Shown in pieces: positions 1 through 7,562 of a DNA stretch of 15,693 nucleotides. A program made the translations under genes and the position numbers. The notes beneath the pieces were generated by a model, which saw nothing but the letters and a program-made list of their open reading frames with translations, was not told the DNA's origin and made no database searches. Origin of the DNA: Planctomycetaceae bacterium (GTDB lineage Bacteria; Planctomycetota; Planctomycetia; Pirellulales; Thermoguttaceae); assembly GCA_031267635.1 (NCBI GenBank), contig JAIRYX010000480.1, positions 1-15,693 on the forward strand. Direction: 5' to 3'. How positions within the stretch are numbered: position 1 is the stretch's first letter; each line of letters begins with the position of its first letter.

Positions 1-9
1 ATAGCCCGC

Positions 10-1359
10 TTACTTTCGCCAAACCTGCGTTGTTACGGAAAACGGTTTTTCCTCAAATTCCGAAACGATTTCTACATAAAACGCAATATGTCCTTCAGAC
101 GGCTTTTCAATTTCTGCGACAATCGGATTTGTTGAGCCGGTTGTGGAAAGCGGGAGCGGCGTGGCATCCCATTTTGCGGTGCGGAAGACATTCGTGTTCG
201 ATTTTGCTGTCCAAATTTTCGCCGACTTGACCGGAAGTTCCGAAGCAACCGTTACAATATATTTCGCGTCGCGCTCTGAAAATTTCCATTGCACCTCGGG
301 CCACTCGCCGCCTTGAAATGCGTTTTTGATAAATGGAATAATCGTCGTCAATACATTCAATTGCTTATTGCCAAGATCATGTCCGACATTGGAAAGAGTT
401 AAAAGATATTTCGGTCCAAGAAGCCCGCTCCAATAATTTTGCGACGCATCGACTGTCCAATAGGGATCGTTGGTCGCGTGAACAAGTAGCTTGGGAATCG
501 TGATTCGGCTACGGTAAAAATACGGGTCAATCATTTTCCAAAGCCGTTGCAGAAAATCGTCCGTATTGCCCGCCCCTAAATTGAACAGATTTCGGTCAGT
601 GTAATCGTGAATACTCGGACTCCAATCGCCCCAAGTTTCAACCTGATACTGCATTTGACGTTGAATGTTGAGCGTGTCGATGACAATCGGAACAATCGCA
701 ATCGCTCGTTTGTCGCCGGTTGCGGCGGTCAACCAAGTTGTCCAACCGCGTTTCGACGCGCCGGAGACAACAAATCTTGTTACGTCTTGCTTGCATTCCT
801 GTTTCGCAAATTCTTGAATCGCGTCCATCGCTTTAATTGCGCTTTTCGCCATCGGAAATAATGCAGGCCACGTCGCGTCTTTGTCGGCAACGGCGCGAAT
901 GAGCGTTTCGGCAATGAAAGCGTCTTCCGAAAGACCATCAAAAAGCGGCTGGTTCGGCACTTGAAACAAAACCGCCACGAAAGAACGCGTTTGTGCTGCC
1001 AACAGATTTGCCAACATCCGATCATTATCGTTCGGTTTGCGTCCGGTTTTGCTGCCGGTGATGTAAAGCACGGCACAATCGGCGAACTCCAATTTTTCCG
1101 GCTTAACGAGAAACATATAATGTTTCCACGTAATTTCGTGCCATGTTTGCGAAGTCAATTCCATCAGCCATGTTTGCGAAAGAGAATCCGTCTGTGTTTC
1201 TACGATTTCCCATTGATACGAATCATCTTTCAACTGTATGTAGGCGTCGAGTTCCGGCGGAACCGAATCGTCCGCAACGACAACGCAAGTTTTTTGAGCG
1301 GCAATTACGCAAATTGCCGCGAGAAGCGTTAAACGGGAAAATGTTTTGAAAAAACGCAT
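10..1359 (-). CDS. PhoPQ-activated pathogenicity-related family protein, secreted
   Basis: The 449-residue protein matches the PhoPQ-activated pathogenicity-related (PqaA-like) family, which has an alpha/beta-hydrolase-type fold. Residues 1-29 form a signal peptide (basic MRFFK start, hydrophobic core, probable cleavage after VVVA), so it should act outside the cytoplasm. The nucleophile-elbow-like motif GASKRG lies at residues 200-205 (Ser202), and the family-typical WGDWSPSIHDYTDR follows at about 243-256. NDPYWTVD at 297-304 and NVGHDL at 324-329 offer Asp298/Asp304 and His327 as further triad candidates. The start is supported by GAGG about 7 nt upstream. The next gene on the same strand, the substrate-binding protein, ends 77 bp upstream of this start, so co-transcription is possible. 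The substrate is unknown for most members; despite the family name nothing here links it to virulence or to PhoPQ. Family assignment is confident, function is not. Confidence 0.85.
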   Translation of the reverse strand: MRFFKTFSRLTLLAAICVIAAQKTCVVVADDSVPPELDAYIQLKDDSYQWEIVETQTDSLSQTWLMELTSQTWHEITWKHYMFLVKPEKLEFADCAVLYITGSKTGRKPNDNDRMLANLLAAQTRSFVAVLFQVPNQPLFDGLSEDAFIAETLIRAVADKDATWPALFPMAKSAIKAMDAIQEFAKQECKQDVTRFVVSGASKRGWTTWLTAATGDKRAIAIVPIVIDTLNIQRQMQYQVETWGDWSPSIHDYTDRNLFNLGAGNTDDFLQRLWKMIDPYFYRSRITIPKLLVHATNDPYWTVDASQNYWSGLLGPKYLLTLSNVGHDLGNKQLNVLTTIIPFIKNAFQGGEWPEVQWKFSERDAKYIVTVASELPVKSAKIWTAKSNTNVFRTAKWDATPLPLSTTGSTNPIVAEIEKPSEGHIAFYVEIVSEFEEKPFSVTTQVWRK

Positions 1360-1436
1360 ATTTTCGCCTCAAATGTGAATTTTAAATTTGTCGGAACGAT
1401 GACGATACAATAACGACGTATCCTCACAGGAAAGTG

Positions 1437-2252
1437 TTACAAAAAATTTATCACCTCACGCGATTTTTCAAGCGGATGCAAAATCTCGGCAAGTTGCTCG
1501 ATAAATAAAATGAATCGCGGACCGGGAATGACGGCGTAATCTTCGTGAATCAAAACGACGCGATGATTTTTTACCGCAGGAACAAAGAGAGCGAACTGTT
1601 CCCAATCGCGAACAAACGCTTCGGATTTGGAGACGTTCTCATGGTTTCCATGCGGCTCCGATTGCGACGCAACGCCAATAACAATATCGGGATTGATTTC
1701 GAGAATCCCCTCGCGCGAAACTGTCGGAAACGCGACATTGATATTTTTTGCCGCGTTTGTACCGCCCGCCAATTCGATTGCATGTTGACAAAAGGGATTC
1801 GACGCGGCGATAATCGCGATTTGCATTGCCGCGTTGTTTTCGTCGTACAACGTAACCAACACCGATTGTTTCGGAAACACCGCCGTGCGTTGAGCGACTG
1901 CGTCGAGACGTTCACGAATATTGTATTGCCATTCAGCGGCACGTTTGGCAGCCGCCGTACCGCATCGGTTGTCGATTCGCGCAAAAGAATCCACGATCCC
2001 TTCGGTAGAACGATGATCCACTTTAAGACAAGAAATGCCGAACGCTTTGATTCTTTCTTCCCGCTCAACATCTTCGGAAAGAAGGATCGCTACATCGGAA
2101 CGCAATTCCAGCAACGCTTCATCATTCGGATCGAACAAACCGCCGACATTGGGAAGTTTTTGGACTTCTTTCGGGTAACGGCAAAACCGTGAAACGCCCA
2201 CCACGCGACCATTCAAACCCAACGCAAACAAAATTTCCGTGATGCTCGGCAC
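1437..2252 (-). CDS. BtuF-like ABC transporter substrate-binding domain, N-terminally broken
   Basis: This open frame encodes a class III periplasmic binding domain of the type that delivers cobalamin or ferric siderophores to ABC importers. The start is the family signature, PSITEILFALGLNGRVVGVS, followed by RYPKEV and VGGLFDPNDEALLELRSDVAI; later NPFCQHAIELAGG and SREGILEINPDIVIG are typical of the second lobe. The GTG at 2250-2252 is only the first possible start after an in-frame stop. Codons just before it (2253-2267) read R-I-V-S-T, the usual first beta strand, and TAG at 2268-2270 separates them from an in-frame lipoprotein signal peptide. A protein from this GTG would lack export signal and first strand, so it is probably not functional unless the amber codon is read through. 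No permease or ATPase gene is adjacent. The ligand (B12 or iron chelate) cannot be decided. Confidence 0.7.
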   Translation of the reverse strand: MPSITEILFALGLNGRVVGVSRFCRYPKEVQKLPNVGGLFDPNDEALLELRSDVAILLSEDVEREERIKAFGISCLKVDHRSTEGIVDSFARIDNRCGTAAAKRAAEWQYNIRERLDAVAQRTAVFPKQSVLVTLYDENNAAMQIAIIAASNPFCQHAIELAGGTNAAKNINVAFPTVSREGILEINPDIVIGVASQSEPHGNHENVSKSEAFVRDWEQFALFVPAVKNHRVVLIHEDYAVIPGPRFILFIEQLAEILHPLEKSREVINFL

Positions 2253-2267
2253 GGTAGAAACGATTCG

Positions 2268-2459
2268 CTACGGCTCATTTTCCGGAGAAACGAGGGAACC
2301 TTCCGGCACGGCGTCATAAGATTTTATTTGTTTCCAATGACTTCGCGCATTTTCTGATACATCATCCGTCTGCCACCGACATCCGCCGCAAAGCACGAAT
2401 ATCAAAATCAGAATAAGAACCCGTGTCAATAACAAGGAAAAGAGAAAAGGAAAACGCAT
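2268..2459 (-). pseudogene. Detached lipoprotein signal and linker of the BtuF-like binding protein
   Basis: This 63-residue open frame starts MRFPFLFSLLLTR, runs through a strongly hydrophobic segment, and reaches a lipobox-like L-C-G-G-C (Cys27). A polar linker follows, ending in SPENEP and a TAG stop at 2268-2270. The frame continues without shift into R-I-V-S-T-V-P-S-I-T-E of the binding domain, so the two pieces are one ancestral gene of about 340 codons spanning 1437-2459. An ATG further upstream at 2505-2507 keeps the same frame, but its first residues are encoded inside a dispersed repeat module (about 2496-2530), so I prefer the ATG at 2457-2459. A single base change could have made the TAG (for example from CAG, AAG or TGG). 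The alternatives are a sequencing error or suppression of the amber codon. tgt in this window ends in TAG, so TAG is probably a normal stop here. Confidence 0.65.
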
Positions 2460-2495
2460 AAAAATGATAGACTTTCTTACACTGGAAAATTTCTG

Positions 2496-2684
2496 CTTAT
2501 TCCACATTTTGAGGAGGGATTGATTTATAAAATACTGTAACTATTCAGTTGCCTAACCTAAATCAATCCGCACGGCAACTGGGTAACAATGCAGTTGTCC
2601 AGGGCGGATTGATTTGGCTTGGGAAACTGATGCCATAGTGTTCCATTGCGTTTTCAAATATTGTCCCCCAAAAACGAAATAAGC
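2496..2684 (+). repeat. Composite palindromic repeat, family A copy 1 (short form)
   Basis: The order is an outer module read on the minus strand (TTCCACATTTTGAGGAGGG, 2500-2518), a left arm with AACTATTCAGTTG and AAATCAATCCGCAC, a right arm with GGATTGATTTGGCTTGGG, and a tail module with TTTTCAAATATTGTC and AAAAACGAAATAA (to 2684). Left and right arms are imperfect reverse complements. The long interior found in other copies is missing. It fills most of the spacer between the lipoprotein fragment and the condensation-like gene. No transposase is encoded. The same modules recur near 5581, 7563, 8943, 11584 and 13513. Confidence 0.75.
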
Positions 2685-2820
2685 AATAAAATCCAAACGG
2701 AACCTCATTCGTACAATCGGAAACTCAAGCGTCATGAGTCATTTGCTGCGACGTCCCGTGAACCATCATCAAGCAACCAACCTATTTTTACGGGAAAGCA
2801 ACAATAATTGGAATCTGTTG

Positions 2821-4161
2821 TTACATTTTATTTCGCAACTTTTGCAAAAAATCTTCCGCTTGTTGCGCCGTCATATTTTGCGAATCATAACGGAGGATGA
2901 CGCGAATCCGTCCGGCGTACGTCAGCGTTGAAATCGAAATCAGCGTACCGGGACGAATCGGCGGCGTCGCGTCAATCTCTTCTAAAACGGCATTGCCGAT
3001 CATCAGTTTTCCGTCGTTGCGTTGCGGAATTGTCAGCCGCTCGAAAACACGTCCTAAATTTGACAACACGCACGTTGCTCCGCATTTCGGCGATTTCAAC
3101 GCTTGAGCTAAACCGCCCGGCAAAAATTGACGAAGCCGCAAGCCAAGTAAAAAAACATGTTTTTGCTGCGTTCGTTTTATCCAATTCATTTCACGATGCA
3201 CGCTTTGTAATAATCGTTGCGGATCAGAAAAATCGCGTTGTTTGCGGTCGAGAAAAATCATTGTAACCGTGTTCGCGGCGGGGATGTGTTGATGTTGTTC
3301 CGTCCGCAAGTTCATCGGCACGGAAACGCGAATCAGTCCTGTGTCAAAGGAATTTACTGCTGTTGACGTCAACCAACGTTTTTGCCATTCGCCAATTGTT
3401 AGAAACAAATCACGCAACATCAAATCGTTGACCGTGACCTCGTTTGCTTTGGCGCGAGCAAGATATTGCCGCGTTTCTTCCGAGGATAGTTCCGTTGAAC
3501 ACATCGTAAGATAATCCGGCTTTATCGCGTTAAAATCCGCTTGAATCGACGGCTCACTGGAATCAAGCGGAATCGGTTTACCGAAAAGAAGTTGTCGGGT
3601 TGTAACGGCAATGTCAAAATAATAACGAAAATAAATACCGAGCGTCAAGCCGCTTTTTCCGCGACGCGAAAGAAGATTCGAATCAAGATTCCGCGGATTT
3701 TCTGTAGGAATTTTTCCTTCAAGGCGGTCCGCGTAATCGGTCAGAATGTCGGCGACAACCGTCATTTCGCCGATACCATCCGAAACGCTGTGATGAAACT
3801 GCAACAATACCGCGCATCCATTGTTTTCTTCGGCAAAATAAACCTTGAAACCCGGTTCGTGAAACAAATTAATTCGTTCCGGCGGCGGAAACGGCTGTTC
3901 GTTTCCTTTTAAAATTCTCCGAAAAAAGACCGGCTGTTTCACTTCTTCCCAAAGATAATGAGCGCGTCCGAAAAGTCCCGTCGTTTTTCTTGCGACGCTT
4001 TGCAGCATGGGTTGATAACGTGCGACGGCATTGATTGACGCTTCAAGAAGCGTTGTATCAATTTTCCCCGAAAAACGCAACAACCGAAACGAATCCATCG
4101 GATACGCCGATCGGTCGTCCAGCAACATGTATTCTTCAAACGGCGTGAACGGACGATTCAT
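2821..4161 (-). CDS. Condensation / wax-ester-synthase-like acyltransferase
   Basis: The 446-residue protein carries HHSVSDG at residues 123-129, the HHxxxDG active-site motif shared by NRPS condensation domains, chloramphenicol-acetyltransferase-fold enzymes and the WES/DGAT family; the second His is the general base in those enzymes. The N-terminus (PFTPFEEYMLLDDR) and a later segment with VPMNLR (about residue 290) and GATCVLSNLGRV (about 375) fit a two-lobed pseudodimer of this superfamily. The length of one full condensation domain, with no adenylation or carrier domain in the window, marks it as a stand-alone acyltransferase. It may esterify or amidate an acyl group, but donor and acceptor are unknown. 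There is no clear Shine-Dalgarno sequence before the chosen ATG. No signal peptide or membrane segment is seen, so it is probably cytoplasmic. Fold assignment is confident; the reaction is not. Confidence 0.8.
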   Translation of the reverse strand: MNRPFTPFEEYMLLDDRSAYPMDSFRLLRFSGKIDTTLLEASINAVARYQPMLQSVARKTTGLFGRAHYLWEEVKQPVFFRRILKGNEQPFPPPERINLFHEPGFKVYFAEENNGCAVLLQFHHSVSDGIGEMTVVADILTDYADRLEGKIPTENPRNLDSNLLSRRGKSGLTLGIYFRYYFDIAVTTRQLLFGKPIPLDSSEPSIQADFNAIKPDYLTMCSTELSSEETRQYLARAKANEVTVNDLMLRDLFLTIGEWQKRWLTSTAVNSFDTGLIRVSVPMNLRTEQHQHIPAANTVTMIFLDRKQRDFSDPQRLLQSVHREMNWIKRTQQKHVFLLGLRLRQFLPGGLAQALKSPKCGATCVLSNLGRVFERLTIPQRNDGKLMIGNAVLEEIDATPPIRPGTLISISTLTYAGRIRVILRYDSQNMTAQQAEDFLQKLRNKM

Positions 4162-4206
4162 AAGAGATGCGTTGTTTCTGTAAAATGCTCAAACTGTAAA
4201 CAAAAT

Positions 4207-4237
4207 ATTTTATCGACAAATTTTTAAAATCTATCAA
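4207..4237 (-). promoter_or_regulatory. Possible promoter of the condensation-like gene
   Basis: Read on the minus strand, TTGATA (4232-4237) is followed after 19 bp by TAAAAT (4207-4212), about 45 bp before the gene start at 4161. The spacer is longer than the optimal 17 bp and the whole stretch is AT-rich, so chance matches are likely. Confidence 0.25.
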
Positions 4238-4342
4238 TGATATTCTGTTTATCGTTTTGAGTAAAATAAAATCAAGGACACTTCGACAAGGTCATGATTT
4301 TACCACCAAATCATAGCCGCGGAATCCCCTCAAACACACATC

Positions 4343-4442
4343 ACCACGAAGAGCACAAAGAAGCGTGAAGAACACATAAAACATAACCGATAAAATAAAC
4401 AGGTTAATTTTTTCTTTCGTGAAACTTTGTGTTCTTTATGGT
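4343..4442. repeat. Inverted repeat downstream of cysK (CACGAA/CACAAAG type)
   Basis: The left arm 4343-4369 begins ACCACGAAGAGCACAAAG, and the right arm 4415-4442, read as reverse complement, begins ACCATAAAGAACACAAAG; the arms match at most positions over about 27 bp. The 45-nt centre is AT-rich. It lies 37-136 nt past the cysK stop and could end the cysK transcript as a large hairpin. The remaining part of the 4162-4478 spacer is AT-rich and otherwise featureless. Related ACCACGAA/ACCACAAAG sequence appears at 15193-15303. Confidence 0.6.
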
Positions 4443-4478
4443 AGAAAAATAATCTTGGGAATTTGTCTTCTATTATTA

Positions 4479-5408
4479 TCAAGTGCCGAACAATGCGGTG
4501 GAAAGGTAACGTTCTCCGGTGTCGGGGAAAATGGCGACGATGGTTTTTCCTTGATTTTCCGATCGCTTGGCAACTTGAGTCGCTGCCCAGAGTGCTGCGC
4601 CGGACGAAATACCGACCAAAATGCCTTCGACTAAAGCGACATTTTTTCCCGACGCAAAAGCGTCATCGTTTTCGACGGGAATAATTTCATCGTAAATAGA
4701 CGTGTTGAGGACATCAGGCACAAATCCGGCGCCGATTCCCTGAATTTTGTGTGCTCCCGGCGTCCCTTTGGAAAGAACCGGCGACGATGCGGGTTCCACC
4801 GCGACAATTTTAATGAGCGGATTTTTCGACTTCAGGTACTCACCTGCTCCGGTGATCGTTCCGCCGGTTCCGATACCCGAAACGAAAATATCAACTTTGC
4901 CGTCGGCGTCGTTCCAAATTTCCGGACCGGTTGTTTTACGGTGAATTTCGGGGTTTGCCGGATTGACAAATTGCCCGGGAATAAAGCTGCCGGGTGTGTT
5001 CTGATGCAATTCCTCCGCTTTGGCAATCGCGCCTTTCATTCCCTTAACTCCTTCTGTCAGAACGAGTTCCGCACCATACGCCTTGAGCAAATTCCGGCGT
5101 TCAACGCTCATCGTTTCCGGCATCGTCAGAATCACTTTGTACCCGCGCGACGCGGCAACGGCAGCAAGACCGATTCCGGTATTTCCGCTCGTCGGCTCAA
5201 TGATGACCGAATCTTTTTTCAAAACTCCTTTAGCTTCCGCGTCGTCAATCATCGCTTTCGCAATACGGTCCTTAACGCTTCCAGCAGGATTGAAATATTC
5301 CAATTTGGCCAATATCGTGGCGTGCAAATTGTTTGCGTTCTGGTAATTGACCAGTTCAAGCAACGGCGTGTTGCCGATTAAATCAGTAAATTTTTGGTAA
5401 GTTGTCAT
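4479..5408 (-). CDS. cysK: Cysteine synthase A (O-acetylserine sulfhydrylase)
   Basis: The enzyme makes cysteine from O-acetylserine and sulfide with PLP, in the cytoplasm. The 309 residues are the usual length. NTPLLEL at 13-19 opens the fold; PAGSVKDR at 41-48 holds the PLP Schiff-base lysine Lys46; TSGNTG at 73-78 is the substrate-binding loop; GTGGT at 180-184 binds the cofactor phosphate; HKIQGIGAGFVP at 220-231 is typical of CysK; GISSGAA at 266-272 contains the serine facing the PLP pyridine nitrogen. The ATG is preceded by AAAGGAG at a good distance, and the stop is TGA. It has its own upstream spacer of almost 900 bp shared with divergent tgt, so it is probably monocistronic. CysM or a cystathionine beta-synthase-like paralogue is less likely because of length and motif spelling. 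Confidence 0.95.
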   Translation of the reverse strand: MTTYQKFTDLIGNTPLLELVNYQNANNLHATILAKLEYFNPAGSVKDRIAKAMIDDAEAKGVLKKDSVIIEPTSGNTGIGLAAVAASRGYKVILTMPETMSVERRNLLKAYGAELVLTEGVKGMKGAIAKAEELHQNTPGSFIPGQFVNPANPEIHRKTTGPEIWNDADGKVDIFVSGIGTGGTITGAGEYLKSKNPLIKIVAVEPASSPVLSKGTPGAHKIQGIGAGFVPDVLNTSIYDEIIPVENDDAFASGKNVALVEGILVGISSGAALWAATQVAKRSENQGKTIVAIFPDTGERYLSTALFGT

Positions 5409-5580
5409 TTTGAAACTCCTTTAAATGTTGAAATTCACGATTGCACTAAAAACATATAGAATTAGTATGATATTAAGTTTAACATTATCATCGGTTAGGT
5501 CAAGAGGAGTCGTGACAAAATTTCCGATTCTTGACGAAATTTTAGTGAAACGGTTTTGAATGCTCCATTTTAAGATTTTT

Positions 5581-6080
5581 CGTAACTATGCAGTTGTCCA
5601 ACCCAAATAAATCTGCACGCCACCTGTGGGTAACTACAGTCAATTTTACCAAAAATATCATTATTTCAGCCCTTGTTTACCAAGTTTCCCTTGGTAGCCC
5701 CAATTACACAACTATGCGCCCTTGCTTTTTCATTTAATTTTGATAACAATTCATCCTCTAAAACTCAGGGCATTAAGGGCGCGTTTGAGGACTTTGTTGG
5801 CTACTAAGGGAAACTTGATAAATAAGGGCGGCAACGGTAAAGCCGTTCGCGGGTAATTGCAATGATAAAGTCTTTCGGGCAACGATGTAGTTGTCCAGTG
5901 TGGTTTTATTTGGCTTGGGAAAGTGACGCCATAGTTTTCTATTACGAAGTTCCTCAATTTCCCTTGATATGAAAAATGTCAAATTTATAGGTATTTTACG
6001 TTGAAAAATGGCAAGTGAAATTGCGTGACTTTGTACTATTGCGTTTTTAAATATTGTCTCTCAAAAACGAAATAATCAGG
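5581..6080 (+). repeat. Composite palindromic repeat, family A copy 2 (long form)
   Basis: The left arm begins CGTAACTATGCAGTTGTCC at 5581. The interior carries CAAGTTTCCCTTGGTAGCC and, as its mirror, GGCTACTAAGGGAAACTTG (about 5800-5817), then AATAAGGGCGGCAA. The right arm around 5898-5935 has GGTTTTATTTGGCTTGGG. A stretch of about 110 bp without match to other copies separates it from the tail module AAATATTGTCTCTCAAAAACG ending near 6080. Together with the cysK and tgt upstream regions this accounts for the 5409-6306 spacer. Short open frames inside it (for example 5751-5982) are repeat sequence, not genes. Confidence 0.75.
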
Positions 6081-6146
6081 ATTTTTGAAACGTTCTTTCA
6101 GAAGCTCTTTCTTCAAGAGTCTCTTTCCGTCCCCAAAACTTATAGC

Positions 6147-6174
6147 TTGTTTTGAGGGGCAAATCTGTTATACT
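6147..6174 (+). promoter_or_regulatory. Sigma70-type promoter of tgt
   Basis: TTGTTT (6147-6152) and TATACT (6169-6174) are 16 bp apart, and TG one base before the -10 makes it an extended -10 element. Transcription should start near 6181, giving a leader of about 125 nt that coincides almost exactly with repeat family B. This is the best promoter match in the spacer. Confidence 0.5.
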
Positions 6175-6181
6175 CCTCTCT

Positions 6182-6287
6182 ATTTGAAATTTTTTTGGTT
6201 TTTAAGAGGGATGTTCCTCGTTCACCATGTTTTCAAAGCCCCTCTTGTCCTTAGCTCTCTTTTTAATAGCAACCGAATTTTCAAGAG
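6182..6287 (+). repeat. Family B inverted-end element forming the tgt leader
   Basis: The left end has TTTGAAATTTTTTTGG and the right end AACCGAATTTTCAAGA; the ends are imperfect reverse complements. The same sequence plan (GTTCACCATG / GTTCATCACG, CCTCTTGTCC / CCTTTTGTCT, CAACCGAATTTTCAAGAGG / AAACCGAATTTTAAAGTG) recurs at 8828-8930, where no gene follows. Here it sits between the tgt promoter and the tgt start codon, with the Shine-Dalgarno GGAAGGAG immediately after its right end. Confidence 0.55.
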
Positions 6288-6306
6288 GAAGGAGTAGATC
6301 AATAAC

Positions 6307-7425
6307 ATGTTTACGCTTCTGAAACAAGACGAAAAAACATCGGCGCGGCGTAGCCGTTTGCGGACGGCGCATGGAATCGTGGAATTGCCAACATTCATGC
6401 CGGTCGGAACGCTTGGAACGGTCAAAGGTGTTGAGACGGGATTGCTCCGCGAGACCGGAAGTCAAATGATTCTCGGCAACACTTATCATCTTTCGTTGCG
6501 TCCCGGCGAGCGAGTGGTGCAGGCATTGGGGGGATTGCATGTTTTTTCCGGTTGGGATAAACCGATTCTCACCGACAGCGGCGGTTTTCAGATATTCAGC
6601 TTAGCGAATATCCGCAAAATCGACGAACAAGGCGTTCTTTTTCAATCGCACATTGACGGGCGACGGATTGAATTGACGCCGGAACGCGCGATTGAAATTC
6701 AGGAGGTGCTCGGCAGTGATATTGCAATGGTCTTGGATCATCTTGTCGCGCTACCAAATGATCGGAGCACAATTGCCGAAGCGATGCAGCGCACGATTCG
6801 CTGGGCGAAACGCTGCCGCGATGCCGCGACTTTGGAAACGCAAAGACAATTTGCGATTGTCCAAGGCGGACTCGAGCCGGATTTGCGATGCGAGTGTGCC
6901 GAAGCTCTGGCGGAACTGAATTTTCCCGGTTATGCAATAGGCGGATTAAGCGTCGGCGAGCCGCCGGAACAAATGTACGAGATAATTGAAACGGTCATGT
7001 CGGTGATGCCGGTTGATAAGCCGCGTTATCTGATGGGCGTTGGGCGACCGGAAGATTTACTCGAAGGAATCAAACGAGGCGTTGATTTATTCGATTGCGT
7101 CATGCCGACGCGAAACGGACGAAACGCAATGGCGTTTACCGATGACGGACCGCTTCGATTACGAAACGCAAAATACGAACGTGATCCGCGCCCGTTGGAG
7201 GAATCATGCTCTTGTCCCGCGTGCCAACGAAGCCGCGGTTACATCCGACATTTGTTTATGTCGCGAGAGATGCTCGGTCCGATTCTTCTCACCATCCACA
7301 ACATCACTTATTATCAACGTCTCATGTCGCGTGTTCGCGAGTCGATTGAACAAAGCTCTTTTGAGCAATTGTATCAATCGCAAATGCAGCGGTATCGGCA
7401 GGGAATCGCAGAGAGCAAAACGTAG
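6307..7425 (+). CDS. tgt: tRNA-guanine(34) transglycosylase
   Basis: The enzyme exchanges guanine 34 of GUN-anticodon tRNAs for preQ1 during queuosine synthesis, in the cytoplasm. The length of 372 residues fits bacterial Tgt. DSGGFQIFSL at 90-99 carries the general acid/base Asp90; GGLSVGEP at 212-219 is the substrate-binding loop; FDCVMPTRNGR at 262-272 holds the nucleophile Asp263. The zinc site C-x-C-x2-C is at 301, 303 and 306 with His331 completing it. GSDIAMVLDH at 136-145 differs from the common FDEC spelling. The ATG is preceded by GGAAGGAG about 12 nt upstream, and the stop is TAG. No other queuosine gene is adjacent, and no preQ1 riboswitch was recognised in the leader. Confidence 0.95.
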   Translation: MFTLLKQDEKTSARRSRLRTAHGIVELPTFMPVGTLGTVKGVETGLLRETGSQMILGNTYHLSLRPGERVVQALGGLHVFSGWDKPILTDSGGFQIFSLANIRKIDEQGVLFQSHIDGRRIELTPERAIEIQEVLGSDIAMVLDHLVALPNDRSTIAEAMQRTIRWAKRCRDAATLETQRQFAIVQGGLEPDLRCECAEALAELNFPGYAIGGLSVGEPPEQMYEIIETVMSVMPVDKPRYLMGVGRPEDLLEGIKRGVDLFDCVMPTRNGRNAMAFTDDGPLRLRNAKYERDPRPLEESCSCPACQRSRGYIRHLFMSREMLGPILLTIHNITYYQRLMSRVRESIEQSSFEQLYQSQMQRYRQGIAESKT

Positions 7426-7463
7426 AAACGCAATGTGTGAGAAGTAGAGACGAAATAAAAAAA

Positions 7464-7500
7464 ACGTCAAGAAACGTTTAATGTGAACGTTGCTTGACGT
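7464..7500 (-). terminator. Strong hairpin with A/T tract, terminator
   Basis: ACGTCAAGAAACGTT (7464-7478) and AACGTTGCTTGACGT (7486-7500) form a 15-bp stem with one mismatch around a 7-nt loop. On the minus strand the stem is followed by eight T residues (7456-7463 complement region), the form of an intrinsic terminator for transcripts arriving from the peroxiredoxin side. It lies 38 nt past the tgt stop and may also limit plus-strand readthrough, though no T tract follows it in that direction. Confidence 0.7.
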
Positions 7501-7540
7501 GATGGCTTGATTATCTCGAATCGCTCAAGTTTTGTTATTT

Positions 7541-7560
7541 ACTCATGTTACGCATGAGCT
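7541..7560 (+). repeat. Small palindrome, family E copy 1
   Basis: ACTCATGTTACGCATGAGCT is a 6-bp CTCATG/CATGAG hairpin with a short loop. An inverted copy is at 7923-7941 and a variant with four extra bases at 8794-8817. Copies 1 and 2 bracket family A copy 3. Confidence 0.65.
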
Positions 7561-7562
7561 AT

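Noticed and set aside
1545..2192. 215-codon plus-strand open frame opposite the binding protein
   Set aside because: The minus strand encodes a recognisable BtuF-like domain; the plus-strand product is rich in Arg, Phe and Asn like an antisense shadow and resembles no family.
2268..2270. Genome-wide reassignment of TAG to an amino acid
   Set aside because: tgt ends in TAG at its normal length, and all other genes end normally in TAA or TGA, so one interrupted gene is not enough to propose reassignment.
4749..5381. 210-codon plus-strand open frame opposite cysK
   Set aside because: cysK is unambiguous by motifs and length; the opposite frame is an antisense shadow.
5751..5982. Two overlapping short minus-strand open frames
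   Set aside because: They lie wholly in family A repeat sequence, and similar frames appear in other copies by repetition, without ribosome binding sites or recognisable protein features.
6181..6306. preQ1 riboswitch in the tgt leader
   Set aside because: I could not find the short C-rich loop and A-rich tail pseudoknot of preQ1 riboswitches; the leader is explained by the family B element.
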